A stretch of DNA of 64,000 nucleotides, taken from assembly GCA_024072375.1 (NCBI GenBank), contig CP099617.1, forward strand, positions 787,001 through 851,000, given 5' to 3'. Numbering within the stretch: the stretch's first letter is position 1; every line of letters begins with the position of its first letter. Positions 54,774 through 63,971 of this stretch are shown one piece after another. Both the position numbers and the translations under genes were made by a program. The DNA is from Sphingomonadaceae bacterium OTU29LAMAA1. Lineage in GTDB: Bacteria; Pseudomonadota; Alphaproteobacteria; Sphingomonadales; Sphingomonadaceae. A model generated the notes under the pieces. That model made no database searches and had not been told where the DNA came from. It saw nothing but the letters and a program-made list of their open reading frames with translations.

Positions 54774-54917
54774 GTTTGAAACGTACCTTGCTGTTCGAGC
54801 CGTCGGAGTCCGGGCGACGGGGTGCCGAGCCGATAGCCTGTCCTGCGCGTAACGGCGAAGAATAGCCAAACCCTTAACCACGCCGCATGGAAACCGTGCC
54901 GCCCGGATTACCGCAGC

Positions 54918-55382
54918 TCAATCCTCTCGCGAGATCTTTTCGTTGCGCTCGTGACGTTCCTGCGCCTCCAGCGTCATCGTGGCGATCGGGCGCGCCTCCA
55001 GCCGGCCGAGGCTGATCGGTTCGCCGGTCACCTCGCAATAGCCGTATTCGCCCTCATCAATGCGCCGGATCGCCGCTTCGATCTTGGACACCAGCTTCCG
55101 CTGCCGATCGCGGGTACGTAACTCGATAGACCAGTCAGTTTCGCTCGACGCCCGGTCGGTCAGGTCCGACTCACGCAAGGAATCGAGTTGCAGCTGGTTT
55201 AGCGTACCGGCCGCGTCCTGCAGGATCGCGTCCTTCCACTTCAGCAATTTGTCACGGAAATACGCCTGCTGTCGCAGGCTCATGAACGGTTCGTCGGCAC
55301 TCGGCCGATATCCATCATCGGCATCATTGGCCGGTAACGGATTGGAATTCATATCGTGTACGCGACTGACTTGCGTTGCCAT
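54918..55382 (-). CDS. dksA: DksA/TraR-type RNA polymerase-binding protein
   Basis: A 154-residue regulator acting through the RNA polymerase secondary channel with ppGpp. FRDKLLKWKDAIL starts the coiled coil; DWSIELRTRDRQRKL and RIDEGEYGYCEVTGEPISL lead to the zinc-finger fold. Only one Cys is present in the finger region (YGYC), so this is a cysteine-poor variant of the type seen in alphaproteobacteria, which may hold the fold without zinc. GGAGGGAGAG precedes the ATG. Start at MATQVSRVHDM. Confidence 0.9.
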   Translation of the reverse strand: MATQVSRVHDMNSNPLPANDADDGYRPSADEPFMSLRQQAYFRDKLLKWKDAILQDAAGTLNQLQLDSLRESDLTDRASSETDWSIELRTRDRQRKLVSKIEAAIRRIDEGEYGYCEVTGEPISLGRLEARPIATMTLEAQERHERNEKISRED

Positions 55383-55772
55383 ACCACTCTCCCTCCGGCC
55401 CCATGTTGACCTCGGGGCCGCCCCCAAATGGTGAAGGCGCCTATAATCGTGCGCGAACAGAACCACAAGCGACTGGAGTTGCCGAATCGTACCCGGTCAC
55501 GAACGTTTATTGCGAATTGCGGCTTTCGCGCATCACCTGATACAGGGTTCCAGAGGGTCGCGATGGTAAACAGGGCAGTCAGCTTCTGTTCCACTCTGGC
55601 ACGTTAACGGCGATGGCGTCCGACCGGGACCAAGAAAAGCGACTCATTGGGCCAAGATCATGATTAACGAACTTGCGCTTAATCGTTTGTTTTGCACTTG
55701 GTAGCATAGCGGCAATGCTCTGCTGCGACCGGGATTCTGGGGCAGTCGCGCCAGCAACGAGAAAGAGACGTT
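55383..55772. other. 390-base divergent intergenic region
   Basis: Lies between dksA and the Ser-rich protein gene. Contains only short frames (14 codons at most with an ATG) and no clear promoter consensus or hairpin; it presumably holds both promoters. Local base composition is less GC-rich than the flanks (several A/T-rich stretches around 55640-55700). Confidence 0.5.
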
Positions 55773-56786
55773 ATGTCCGTACGGATGGCTTTGGCTAAAT
55801 TGTGCGCTTGCGCATGTGGGGGAGCGTTGATCGGTGGTGGCGCTGTGCACGTCGCAGAGCGCCCGAACCGTCCGGCCTACGTCAAGCACGCCAAGAAGCG
55901 CGTCGTCGCCCGCCGTCAGGTCGCAGCGGTCCGTCACGGCGGCACCCGCCGGCGAATCGTGACGACCACGACCACCGCCTGCGCACCCGCAGTCGTGACG
56001 GTGGCGAGCCAGGCCGCACCCGTTCCGGTACCCCTGCCCGCATCCGAAGGCTTCATCAGCGGCGGTGGCGGCGGCGTGCCGGTGGTCGTCGGCGGCAGCG
56101 GCGGTTTCGGGGGCGGCTTCGGCGGTGGATTCGGGGGCGGCTTCTTCGGCGGTGGTTCGTCGGGATCGAGCGGCAGCATCGTGATCTCGTCCACGTCCAG
56201 CGGCGGATCGTCATCGACTTCGTCGGGCGGTTCGTCCTCTTCAACGTCGAGCGGCGGCTCGTCCACCTCGACGGGCGGATCATCGACCTCGACGGGGGGA
56301 TCGTCGACCTCGACCGGCGGCGTGAGCAGCACGTCCTCGACATCGAGCGGCAACGTCAGCAGCACGTCCTCGTCGGGCAACGTCAGCAGCACTTCATCGT
56401 CGAGCGGTAACGTATCCTCGTCGTCGAGCGGCAACGTCTCGTCTTCTTCCAGCGGCAACGTATCGTCATCCAGTTCGTCCTCGTCGAGCGGTAACGTGTC
56501 GTCCTCGTCGAGCAGCAGCGGTTCGTCGTCCGGTTCCAGCTCCACCTCGTCGAGCAGTTCGTCCTACGGCTCGAGTTCCAAGGGCTGGAGCACCAGCGGC
56601 GGCTGGTCGTCTAACGGCGGCTGGACCTCCAGCGGTCACCACGGCTCGTCGGGATCCAATGGCTCGACCGGATCGTCGGGCGGTCCGCCCGCACCGGTTC
56701 CTGCGCCGCCGATGGTATTGTTGTTCGGCGCCGCTGCCGCGGCGCTGGTCGCCCGCAAGCGACTGGCGAAACCGCAGGCCGCCTGA
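55773..56786 (+). CDS. Gly/Ser/Thr-rich secreted protein with sorting-signal-like C-terminus
   Basis: A 337-residue low-complexity protein. An N-terminal segment MALAKLCACACGGALIGGGA resembles a signal peptide; a basic part with KKRVVARRQ follows; residues about 95-125 are Gly-rich (GFGGGFGGGF), and about 125-290 is a Ser/Thr/Gly array with repeated SSGNVSS units. The tail VPAPPMVLLFGAAAAALVA followed by RKR has the PxP - hydrophobic helix - basic layout of PEP-CTERM-like sorting signals. Likely an exported, possibly surface-anchored or glycosylated adhesin-like protein. No function can be assigned. Terminator follows. Confidence 0.7.
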   Translation: MSVRMALAKLCACACGGALIGGGAVHVAERPNRPAYVKHAKKRVVARRQVAAVRHGGTRRRIVTTTTTACAPAVVTVASQAAPVPVPLPASEGFISGGGGGVPVVVGGSGGFGGGFGGGFGGGFFGGGSSGSSGSIVISSTSSGGSSSTSSGGSSSSTSSGGSSTSTGGSSTSTGGSSTSTGGVSSTSSTSSGNVSSTSSSGNVSSTSSSSGNVSSSSSGNVSSSSSGNVSSSSSSSSSGNVSSSSSSSGSSSGSSSTSSSSSSYGSSSKGWSTSGGWSSNGGWTSSGHHGSSGSNGSTGSSGGPPAPVPAPPMVLLFGAAAAALVARKRLAKPQAA

Positions 56787-56809
56787 ACGCCTCGGCCAAG
56801 CCAAATATA

Positions 56810-56846
56810 GGGGCTGCCGGACGATCGTTCGGCAGCCCCTTTTTTT
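56810..56846 (+). terminator. terminator after Ser-rich gene
   Basis: GGGGCTGCCG pairs with CGGCAGCCCC around GACGATCGTT, followed by seven T. Strong Rho-independent terminator 24 bases after the stop. Confidence 0.93.
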
Positions 56847-56858
56847 GTTTCGCGACGA

Positions 56859-57368
56859 TCAGGCGGAACGGAGCGCCTGTTCGATATCAGGCACGGAATG
56901 ACCGGTCAGATCCTTGGCCAGTTCGGCCGTCAACCGCTCGCTGACCGCCTTATGATAGTGCTTCCGCAACTCGCCCAGCGTCTTCGGCGGGGCGACGATG
57001 ATCAACGATTCGAATTCGTTCGCCAGGGCCCGTCGCTTGAGCATGTCCGCCGTATCCGCGGCAAAGCGATCTTCCTCCTGCTGATGGTAGTCGGTCTCGC
57101 CCATCGATCCACGTGACGGCGCGAACTGCGCGCCGCCGCCGCTTGCATGGTTCGATCCACTCTGCGCCACTGCCGGCGCACCGGCGCCACTCTGCGTCGA
57201 CCGGGCACCGCCCGCAGCGTCGGTCTTCTGGTCGCGATCGGCCGGGTTCACATGCTCCTCGGCGTGCTCGACCTGCAGATTGGGGTATTCGGCATCGCCC
57301 TCGTTGCGGAAGAACAAGGCCTTGCGCCCGTCCGCAACCAGCACGAACGCGTTATGGGGGATCTGCAT
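56859..57368 (-). CDS. host attachment protein family (Host_attach)
   Basis: A 169-residue protein: NAFVLVADGRKALFFRNEG at the start and LANEFESLIIVAPPKTLGELRKHYHKAVSERL near the C-terminus match the Host_attach family (baeRF-like fold), named from a plant-associated bacterium, where its role in attachment was reported. Molecular function unclear; the fold is related to eRF1 domain. A flexible Gly/Ser/Gln linker occupies about residues 50-95. Divergent from serS. Confidence 0.82.
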   Translation of the reverse strand: MQIPHNAFVLVADGRKALFFRNEGDAEYPNLQVEHAEEHVNPADRDQKTDAAGGARSTQSGAGAPAVAQSGSNHASGGGAQFAPSRGSMGETDYHQQEEDRFAADTADMLKRRALANEFESLIIVAPPKTLGELRKHYHKAVSERLTAELAKDLTGHSVPDIEQALRSA

Positions 57369-57472
57369 CGTCGCTTACTCCTGGTCGTTGCAATCACGGG
57401 TCTTAACGCGGCGGGGCACGAGAGGGTTGCCGGCTTGCGCGCATGCGGACAGCCCGCCATAGCCGTGAGACT

Positions 57473-58753
57473 ATGCACGACATCCGCGCCATCCGGGACG
57501 ATCCCGCCGCATTCGACGCCGCCCTTGCCCGCCGCGGCGTCGCCCCGCACGCAGCGACCCTGCTGTCGCTTGACGATGCCCGCCGTGCCGCGATCGCCGG
57601 GGCGCAAGAGGCGCAGACGCGCCGCAACGACGTGTCCAAGCAGATCGGCCAGGCCAAGGCGCAGAAGGACGAGGCGCGAGCGCAGGCGTTGATGGCGGAG
57701 GTCGCCATCTTGAAGGACGCTTTGCCCCGGCTGGTCGCCGACGAAAGCACCGCTGCCGCTGCACTGGACGACCTGCTCGCCGCCCTGCCCAACCTGCCCG
57801 CAGCCGATGTCCCGGACGGCGAGGACGAGGAAAGCAATATTGTCGTCCATGAGCGCGGCACGATCCCCGATTTCGCCTTTCCAGTTAAGGAGCATGACGC
57901 CATCGGTCCGGCGATCGGGCTGGATTTCGAAACCGGCGTCGCCATCGCCGGCGCGCGCTTCACGCTTGTCCGTGGTCCCGCCGCACGGCTCCAGCGTGCG
58001 CTCGGCCAGTTCATGCTCGATACCCTGACGCAGCGTCATGGCTATGAAGAGGTCGCGCCGCCGCTGCTGGTAAAAGACGAGGCGGTGTTCGGCACCGGCC
58101 AGTTGCCCAAGTTCGCCGAGGACCTGTTCCGCACCACCGATGGCCGCTGGCTGATCCCAACCGCCGAGGTGTCGCTGACGAACATCGTGCGCGAGGCGAT
58201 CCTGCCCCCCGGAGAACTACCGCTGCGCTTTGCGGCATTGACCCCCTGCTTTCGGTCCGAGGCCGGGGCGGCCGGTCGCGACACCCGCGGCTACATCCGC
58301 CAGCATCAGTTCGACAAGGTCGAGATGGTGTCGATCGTGCCCGAGGACGCATCCGACGCCGAACACGAGCGGATGACAGCCTGTGCGGAGGGCATGCTCG
58401 ATGCGCTCCGGTTGCCGTATCGCCGGATGCTGCTGTGTGCGGGCGACATGGGGTTCACCGCGCGCCGCACCTACGATCTGGAGGTGTGGCTGCCCGGCCA
58501 GAACACCTATCGGGAGATTTCGAGCTGCTCGACGTGCGGTGATTTCCAGGCCCGTCGGATGAACGCCCGCTATCGGCCTGAGGGCGAGAAGGCGACCCGC
58601 TTCGTCCATACGCTGAACGGCTCAGGGCTGGCCGTCGGGCGAACGCTGGTCGCGGTGCTGGAGAATTATCAGCAGCAGGACGGATCGGTCGCAGTGCCCG
58701 ACGTGCTGCAACCGTATCTCGGCGGGCTTACCCGGCTCGAACCCCGCGGTTAG
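57473..58753 (+). CDS. serS: seryl-tRNA synthetase
   Basis: Class II synthetase charging tRNA-Ser. The 426-residue product has the N-terminal coiled coil (about 20-105), motif 2 [15 protein letters not shown] (about residue 258) and motif 3 [17 protein letters not shown] (about 383). ATG giving [11 protein letters not shown] chosen; an upstream in-frame ATG lacks similarity. Followed after 10 bases by the NlpD-like gene. Confidence 0.97.
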   Translation: MHDIRAIRDDPAAFDAALARRGVAPHAATLLSLDDARRAAIAGAQEAQTRRNDVSKQIGQAKAQKDEARAQALMAEVAILKDALPRLVADESTAAAALDDLLAALPNLPAADVPDGEDEESNIVVHERGTIPDFAFPVKEHDAIGPAIGLDFETGVAIAGARFTLVRGPAARLQRALGQFMLDTLTQRHGYEEVAPPLLVKDEAVFGTGQLPKFAEDLFRTTDGRWLIPTAEVSLTNIVREAILPPGELPLRFAALTPCFRSEAGAAGRDTRGYIRQHQFDKVEMVSIVPEDASDAEHERMTACAEGMLDALRLPYRRMLLCAGDMGFTARRTYDLEVWLPGQNTYREISSCSTCGDFQARRMNARYRPEGEKATRFVHTLNGSGLAVGRTLVAVLENYQQQDGSVAVPDVLQPYLGGLTRLEPRG

Positions 58754-58763
58754 GAGACGGCGG

Positions 58764-59888
58764 ATGCGACGCTGGCGGATCATCGGCTGTACGGCGCTCA
58801 CCGGTGCCGCGTTATCCGCCTGCATCCCGAGCGTCGGCGGCGCCGGCCCAGAAGCGGACGCTCCCCCGCCCGTGACGCGCGGCGGTCCGCAGCGCTATGA
58901 TCCGCCTTCGGATCGGAACGACGATCTTCCCGCCCGCGGATCCGGGATGCGTAGCGATGTCGCCATGCCGCCCACCGCCAAACCCGCGTGGGAGGCCCGC
59001 CCTGTCAGGCCCGATGGCCAGATCGTGGCCGACCAGAGCTACACTGTCACGGCGGGCGATTCGCTGCGCCGCGTCGCCGAACGTACGGGCGCGGGATCGG
59101 AAGCGATCGCCCGCGCCAATGGCCTTCAACCGCCATTCACCATCCGGCTCGGCCAGACGCTGACCATCCCCGGCGGTCGCTACCATCTGGTCCGGCAGGG
59201 CGAGACGGGCATCGCCATCGCCCGCGCCTATGGCGTCGAATGGTCGCGGATCGTCGCCGCGAACGCACTCGAAGAACCCTATGTCCTGCGTGCCGGCCAG
59301 CGGGTGCTGATCCCCGGCGATCCGGCACGTCCGCCTAGCCGGGCCGATCGTGCCGCCGCCTTCCGCCTCGATATCGACGACATCCTCACCGGGGGCGAGC
59401 CGACACCAGCGCCGCGGCAGGCACCGGCAAAGCCCGTCGCAACTCCTCGCCGGGTACTTCCCCCGACTGCCGTCGTCGCCGCGCCGCCGCGGTTGCAGGG
59501 CGGCTTCGTCTGGCCCGTCGAGGGTCAGGTCGTCCGCCGCTTTGGTCCCGGCAAGAGCGGCGAACGCAACGACGGCATCAAGATCGCCGTCCCCGTCTCG
59601 ACCCCGATCCACGCCACGGCCGATGGTGTCGTCGCTTATGCCGGCGACGGGATCGCTGCGCTGGGTGGGCTGGTGATCGTCAAGCATGGCACCGGCTGGA
59701 CCAGCGTCTATGGCCACGCCAGCAAGCTGCTCGTCCAGCGCGGCCAGAGCGTGAAGCGCGGCCAGACGATCGCGCTGTCGGGCGACACCGGTTTCGCCGA
59801 TCGGCCGGAGGTGCATTTCGAGCTGCGCAAGGGCCGCACGCCGGTCGATCCCCAGGCGCAATTGCCCCGTGACCAGAGGGGCAGCTAG
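58764..59888 (+). CDS. NlpD-like LysM/LytM lipoprotein, degenerate M23 domain
   Basis: A 374-residue envelope protein. Lipoprotein signal with Cys in LSAC at about residue 20; two LysM-type repeats (SYTVTAGDSLRRVAER and YHLVRQGETGIAIARAYGV) and a C-terminal LytM domain (about 245-365) with VYGHASKLLVQRGQ and VHFELRKG. The first metal motif HxxxD is replaced by NDGIK, so it is probably not a peptidase but, like NlpD/EnvC, an activator of amidases in daughter-cell separation. GGAG precedes the ATG. Between serS and tyrS. Confidence 0.88.
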   Translation: MRRWRIIGCTALTGAALSACIPSVGGAGPEADAPPPVTRGGPQRYDPPSDRNDDLPARGSGMRSDVAMPPTAKPAWEARPVRPDGQIVADQSYTVTAGDSLRRVAERTGAGSEAIARANGLQPPFTIRLGQTLTIPGGRYHLVRQGETGIAIARAYGVEWSRIVAANALEEPYVLRAGQRVLIPGDPARPPSRADRAAAFRLDIDDILTGGEPTPAPRQAPAKPVATPRRVLPPTAVVAAPPRLQGGFVWPVEGQVVRRFGPGKSGERNDGIKIAVPVSTPIHATADGVVAYAGDGIAALGGLVIVKHGTGWTSVYGHASKLLVQRGQSVKRGQTIALSGDTGFADRPEVHFELRKGRTPVDPQAQLPRDQRGS

Positions 59889-59920
59889 CGGGAACGCCCG
59901 CGCCTTGCTAACCGGCGCGC

Positions 59921-61150
59921 ATGACCTACCAGTCCGATCTGCTCAACACGCTCGCCGCGCGCGGCTACGTCCACCAGATGACCGATGCGTCCGCGCTCGA
60001 TACGCTCGCGACGAAGCAGGTCGTGCCGGGCTATATCGGCTTCGATCCGACCGCACCGTCGCTGCATGTCGGCAGCCTCGTCCAGATCATGCTGCTTCGC
60101 CGGCTCCAGCAGACCGGTCATAAGCCGATCGTGCTGATGGGCGGTGGCACCGGCAAGATCGGTGATCCGAGCTTCAAGGACGAAGCGCGCAAGCTGCTCG
60201 GTGAAGAGGGGATCAAGGCGAACGTCGCCTCGATCAAGCGCATCTTCGAACGCTTCCTGACGTTCGGTGACGGCCCCACCGATGCGGTGATGCTCGACAA
60301 TGCCGAGTGGCTCGACCAGCTGGAATACATCCCCTTCCTGCGCGATGTCGGCCAGCATTTCAGCGTGAACCGGATGCTCAGCTTCGATTCCGTCAAGCTG
60401 CGGCTCGACCGCGAACAATCGCTCAGCTTTCTCGAATTCAACTACATGATCCTTCAGGCCTATGATTTTCTGGAACTCTCCCGCCGCGCCGGCTGCCGGT
60501 TGCAGATGGGCGGCAGCGATCAATGGGGCAACATCGTCAATGGCATTGAACTGTCGCGGCGGATGGACGGCACGGAGGTGTTCGGCGTCACCACGCCTCT
60601 GATCACGACGGCGGACGGCGGCAAGATGGGCAAGACGATGTCCGGCGCGGTGTGGCTGCACGAGGACCAGCTGTCGCATTTCGATTACTGGCAATTCTGG
60701 CGGAACACCGACGATCGCGACGTCGGCCGCTTCCTGCGACTGTTCACCGACCTGCCGCTGGACCGGATCGTCGAACTGGAAGCTCGCGAGGGTGCAGGGA
60801 TCAACGAGGCGAAGAAGGTACTGGCCAACGAAGCGACGGCGATGTGCCGCGGCCGGGACGCTGCCGAACAGGCCGCGGAAACCGCGCGGCGGACGTTCGA
60901 GGAGGGTGGCAGCGGCGACGCGCTGCCTGCCGTCACGGTCGAAGCCGGATCGATCGTTATCATTGATGCGCTGCTCCAGCTCGGCTTTGCGAAGTCGAAA
61001 GGGGAAGCCCGTCGACTGGTGGCAGGCGGCGGCGCCAAGGTGAACGGGGAGCGCGTCGATGACGATACGTTGATGATTTCCGTCGCTGACGAGCCGATTC
61101 GCGTGTCAGCGGGAAAGAAGAACCACGGCCTGCTCATTTCGGGGCAGTAA
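59921..61150 (+). CDS. tyrS: tyrosyl-tRNA synthetase
   Basis: Class I synthetase charging tRNA-Tyr. The 409-residue product has the HIGH motif as LHVGSL (about residue 46), the KMSKS motif as KMGKTMSG (about 232) and a C-terminal S4 RNA-binding domain ([19 protein letters not shown]). Full length. Confidence 0.96.
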   Translation: MTYQSDLLNTLAARGYVHQMTDASALDTLATKQVVPGYIGFDPTAPSLHVGSLVQIMLLRRLQQTGHKPIVLMGGGTGKIGDPSFKDEARKLLGEEGIKANVASIKRIFERFLTFGDGPTDAVMLDNAEWLDQLEYIPFLRDVGQHFSVNRMLSFDSVKLRLDREQSLSFLEFNYMILQAYDFLELSRRAGCRLQMGGSDQWGNIVNGIELSRRMDGTEVFGVTTPLITTADGGKMGKTMSGAVWLHEDQLSHFDYWQFWRNTDDRDVGRFLRLFTDLPLDRIVELEAREGAGINEAKKVLANEATAMCRGRDAAEQAAETARRTFEEGGSGDALPAVTVEAGSIVIIDALLQLGFAKSKGEARRLVAGGGAKVNGERVDDDTLMISVADEPIRVSAGKKNHGLLISGQ

Positions 61151-61220
61151 GCCTCTGTAAACAGGTTCGATGTACCGATAAGTCCGAAACGGTCAGCGCC
61201 CTGGCCGTGAGGAGTGCGTA

Positions 61221-61532
61221 GTGTTCACTGGAGCGACGAATCCAATCGACGATCGCACCGAGCCGCGTGACGAGGTCCATCACCGCAGTCGCGCGATGTT
61301 GGCGGACCGACGGTCCGTATCGGTCTTGATCGTCAATCTGTCGCCGCAGGGATTGATGATCCGTAGCGACGCGCCGGTCAGCGTCGGCGAATGGCTGCGT
61401 ATACAACTGCCGGTCGTGGGGGAGGTACAGGTCGCCGTTCGCTGGGCGCTGGGCGGGCGGATCGGTTGTCAACTGGAACGGCCAATCGCCGCCAACCGCT
61501 ATCACATGGTACTAGGCGCGATGAGCGCCTGA
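61221..61532 (+). CDS. PilZ domain protein, GTG start
   Basis: A 103-residue protein with a PilZ-like beta barrel: HHRSRAMLADRRSVSVLIVNLSPQGLMIRS and GRIGCQLERPI. It resembles the PilZ protein at 54438 in length and end motif. GAGGAG precedes the GTG by 7 bases. The RxxxR motif is not clear, so c-di-GMP binding is uncertain. Convergent with recG, six bases apart. Confidence 0.78.
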   Translation: MFTGATNPIDDRTEPRDEVHHRSRAMLADRRSVSVLIVNLSPQGLMIRSDAPVSVGEWLRIQLPVVGEVQVAVRWALGGRIGCQLERPIAANRYHMVLGAMSA

Positions 61533-61538
61533 GCGAGC

Positions 61539-63590
61539 TCATCCCGATCGCAGCAGCGCCACGCCGGCATCCCGATCGAAGAGGTAGAGGGCGACACGCG
61601 CCGCCTGTCCGCGTGGCCCCTCCAGCCCGCCATCGCGATCGATCAGCAACCGCGCGTCGTCCTGCGCACATTGCAGCAGGTCGGCGAGCATATCCGGCAG
61701 CGCCAGCCGGAACGCCACCTCACCCGATTGCCGCGTGCCCAGTAATTCGCCGCCGCCACGCAGCCGCAGATCCTCCTCGGCGATCCGGAAGCCATCGTTG
61801 GTCTCACGCATCAACGCCAGCCGCGCCCGGGACGTCTCGCTGAGCGACGTACCGCGCAGCAACAGACACCGCGACAGTCCCCCGCCCCGCCCGACGCGCC
61901 CGCGCAACTGGTGCAATTGGGCAAGACCGAACCGGTCCGCGTGCTCGATCACGATCAGCGTCGCGTTCGGTACGTCGACGCCGACCTCGATCACCGTCGT
62001 CGCGACCAGCACGCTCAGCCGGTTACCGGCGAACGCCTCCATCACCGCGTCCTTTTCGGCGGGCTTCATCCGCCCATGAACCACACCGATCCGCTCGCCG
62101 AAGCGTGCACGCAGCGACCCGGCGCGCATCTCGGCCGCGGCAAGGTCGCTCTTCTCGCTCTCCTCGACCAGCGGGCAGACCCAATAGGCTTGCCCGCCAT
62201 CCGCCATGTGGCGACCGATCGCATTGACGACCTCGTCCAGCCGGTCCTCCGACACCACCCGCGTCTCGATCGGCTCGCGGCCCGGCGGCATCTCGTCGAG
62301 CCGGCTGACGTCCATCTCGCCATATTGCGCCAGCGTCAGCGTGCGCGGGATCGGCGTCGCCGTCATCGCCAGCAGATGCGGCGGCGCCTTACCCTTCGCC
62401 TGCAACATCATCCGCTCGGCGACACCGAAGCGATGCTGCTCGTCGACCACGACCAGCGCGAGGTCGCGGTAACCGACCGCTTCCTGAAAGATCGCATGCG
62501 TACCGACGAGGATATCGATCTCGCCCGCCGCGAGCGCCATCAGCGTCGCCTCGCGCGCCTTGCCCTTGTCGCGTCCCGTCAGCACCGCGATCTCCAGCGG
62601 CAGGCCGGAGAGCATCTTGCGCAACGTCTCGTAATGCTGGCGCGCGAGGATTTCCGTCGGCGCGAGCATCGCCCCCTGCGCCCCCGCCTCCACCGCGATC
62701 AGCAGCGCCATCGCCGCGACCAACGTCTTGCCCGACCCGACATCGCCTTGCAGCAGCCGCAGCATCGGCGCGGTCTGCGCCAGATCGCCCTCGATCTCCG
62801 CCACCGTCCGCGATTGCGCGCCCGTCGGCGTATAGGGCAGTTTCAGCAGATCGCGCAGTCTCCCGTCGCCGACCAGCGCCCTGCCCCGCCGCTTACGCGT
62901 ATCGGCGCGAACGAGCGTCATCGCGAGCTGGTTGGCGAAGATCTCGTCGTAGGCGAGCCGCTCGCGTGCCACCTTGTCGGCGGGATCGTCGTGGATGCGC
63001 TGCAACGCCTCGCGCCAGTCCGGCCAGCCGCGTTTCGCCTTCAGCCCCGGCTCGATCCATTCGGGCAGGACAGGCGCACGGTCCAATGCCTGTGCTGCGA
63101 ACCCGCCCAGCCGGCGTGAGGTCAATCCCTCCGACAGCGGGTAGATAGCCTCCCGCTCCCGAAAAACCTCATCCGGCTCACCCAGATCGGGATGGATGAT
63201 CTGGAGCATCTCGCCATAGCTTTCGAGCTTGCCCGATACCCGCCGCGGCTCGTTCAGCGGCAACAGCTTCTTCACCCAGCCCGACGATCCGCCGAAATAG
63301 ACGAGGCTGACGTAATTCCCCTTGGCATCGACAGCCTGCACACGCGTCGGCCCACGCCCGCTACTGGTCCGATAATCACGCGGCGTCAGCGTGATCGCGA
63401 TCACCCGCCCCGCATCCGCCACGTCCAGTTCCTCCCGCGGCAGCCGGTCGATCCATCCGCTCGGCAGGTGGAAGGCGACGTCGACCACCCGCTCCAGCCC
63501 CAGCCGGTCGAGCGGCTTGGCGAGCGCGGGGCCGACGCCCTTCAGGGCGGTGACTTCGGCGAACAGCGGATTGAGGATATCGGGGCGCAT
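61539..63590 (-). CDS. recG: ATP-dependent DNA helicase RecG
   Basis: Remodels stalled forks and Holliday junctions. The 683-residue product has the N-terminal wedge/OB region (LKGVGPALAKPLDRLGL, PRDYRTSSGRG), Walker A GDVGSGKTLVAAMALL (about residue 300), DEQHRFGV (about 395), MTATPIPRTL and the RecG-specific LRGRVGRGG end. Start at MRPDILNPLF; upstream frame is unrelated. Divergent from sdhE. Confidence 0.96.
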   Translation of the reverse strand: MRPDILNPLFAEVTALKGVGPALAKPLDRLGLERVVDVAFHLPSGWIDRLPREELDVADAGRVIAITLTPRDYRTSSGRGPTRVQAVDAKGNYVSLVYFGGSSGWVKKLLPLNEPRRVSGKLESYGEMLQIIHPDLGEPDEVFREREAIYPLSEGLTSRRLGGFAAQALDRAPVLPEWIEPGLKAKRGWPDWREALQRIHDDPADKVARERLAYDEIFANQLAMTLVRADTRKRRGRALVGDGRLRDLLKLPYTPTGAQSRTVAEIEGDLAQTAPMLRLLQGDVGSGKTLVAAMALLIAVEAGAQGAMLAPTEILARQHYETLRKMLSGLPLEIAVLTGRDKGKAREATLMALAAGEIDILVGTHAIFQEAVGYRDLALVVVDEQHRFGVAERMMLQAKGKAPPHLLAMTATPIPRTLTLAQYGEMDVSRLDEMPPGREPIETRVVSEDRLDEVVNAIGRHMADGGQAYWVCPLVEESEKSDLAAAEMRAGSLRARFGERIGVVHGRMKPAEKDAVMEAFAGNRLSVLVATTVIEVGVDVPNATLIVIEHADRFGLAQLHQLRGRVGRGGGLSRCLLLRGTSLSETSRARLALMRETNDGFRIAEEDLRLRGGGELLGTRQSGEVAFRLALPDMLADLLQCAQDDARLLIDRDGGLEGPRGQAARVALYLFDRDAGVALLRSG

Positions 63591-63662
63591 GACTACATGG
63601 CTGCTATACCCGACCCGATAACCGCCGCCAGCGGTCATCGGGCTATTTGCATTGGAAGCCTG

Positions 63663-63929
63663 ATGGATCACGCCATCCGTTTGAAACGCCTGAAGTTCCG
63701 AAGCTGGCATCGCGGCACGAAGGAGGCCGATCTGATGATCGGCGGCTTCTTCGATGCGCATGGCGCGGGCTGGACGCCGGAGGAACTCGACTGGTTCGAG
63801 GCGTTGCTGGAGGAACAGGACGTCGACATCATGGGCTGGGCGATCGGCTCGCTGCCCTGCCCGCTCGAATGGAACGGCCCGATGATGCAGCAGATGCGCT
63901 CGCTGAGTTACGTCCCGGTAACGCGGTGA
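63663..63929 (+). CDS. sdhE: FAD assembly factor SdhE
   Basis: Helps covalent flavinylation of succinate dehydrogenase SdhA. The 88-residue product has the conserved RGTKEADLMIGGF (RGxxE motif, about residues 17-29) and DVDIMGWAIG. Full length; divergent from recG, in the order recG-sdhE seen in many alphaproteobacteria. Confidence 0.93.
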   Translation: MDHAIRLKRLKFRSWHRGTKEADLMIGGFFDAHGAGWTPEELDWFEALLEEQDVDIMGWAIGSLPCPLEWNGPMMQQMRSLSYVPVTR

Positions 63930-63949
63930 CGGAAGATAAGTAGCGATAG

Positions 63950-63971
63950 CCCCTCCCTTGCAAGGGAGGGG
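63950..63971. repeat. 22-base perfect palindrome near right edge
   Basis: CCCCTCCCTTG followed directly by its reverse complement, then TTGGGGTGAG. A widespread type of intergenic repeat/terminator in sphingomonads and relatives; located 20 bases after sdhE. Confidence 0.6.

Noticed and set aside
55934..56545. Highly acidic minus-strand frame (Asp/Glu/Pro-rich) opposite the Ser-rich gene
   Set aside because: Reverse reading of TCG/AGC/GGC repeats yields Asp/Glu/Pro automatically; the plus strand has signal peptide, sorting tail and terminator.
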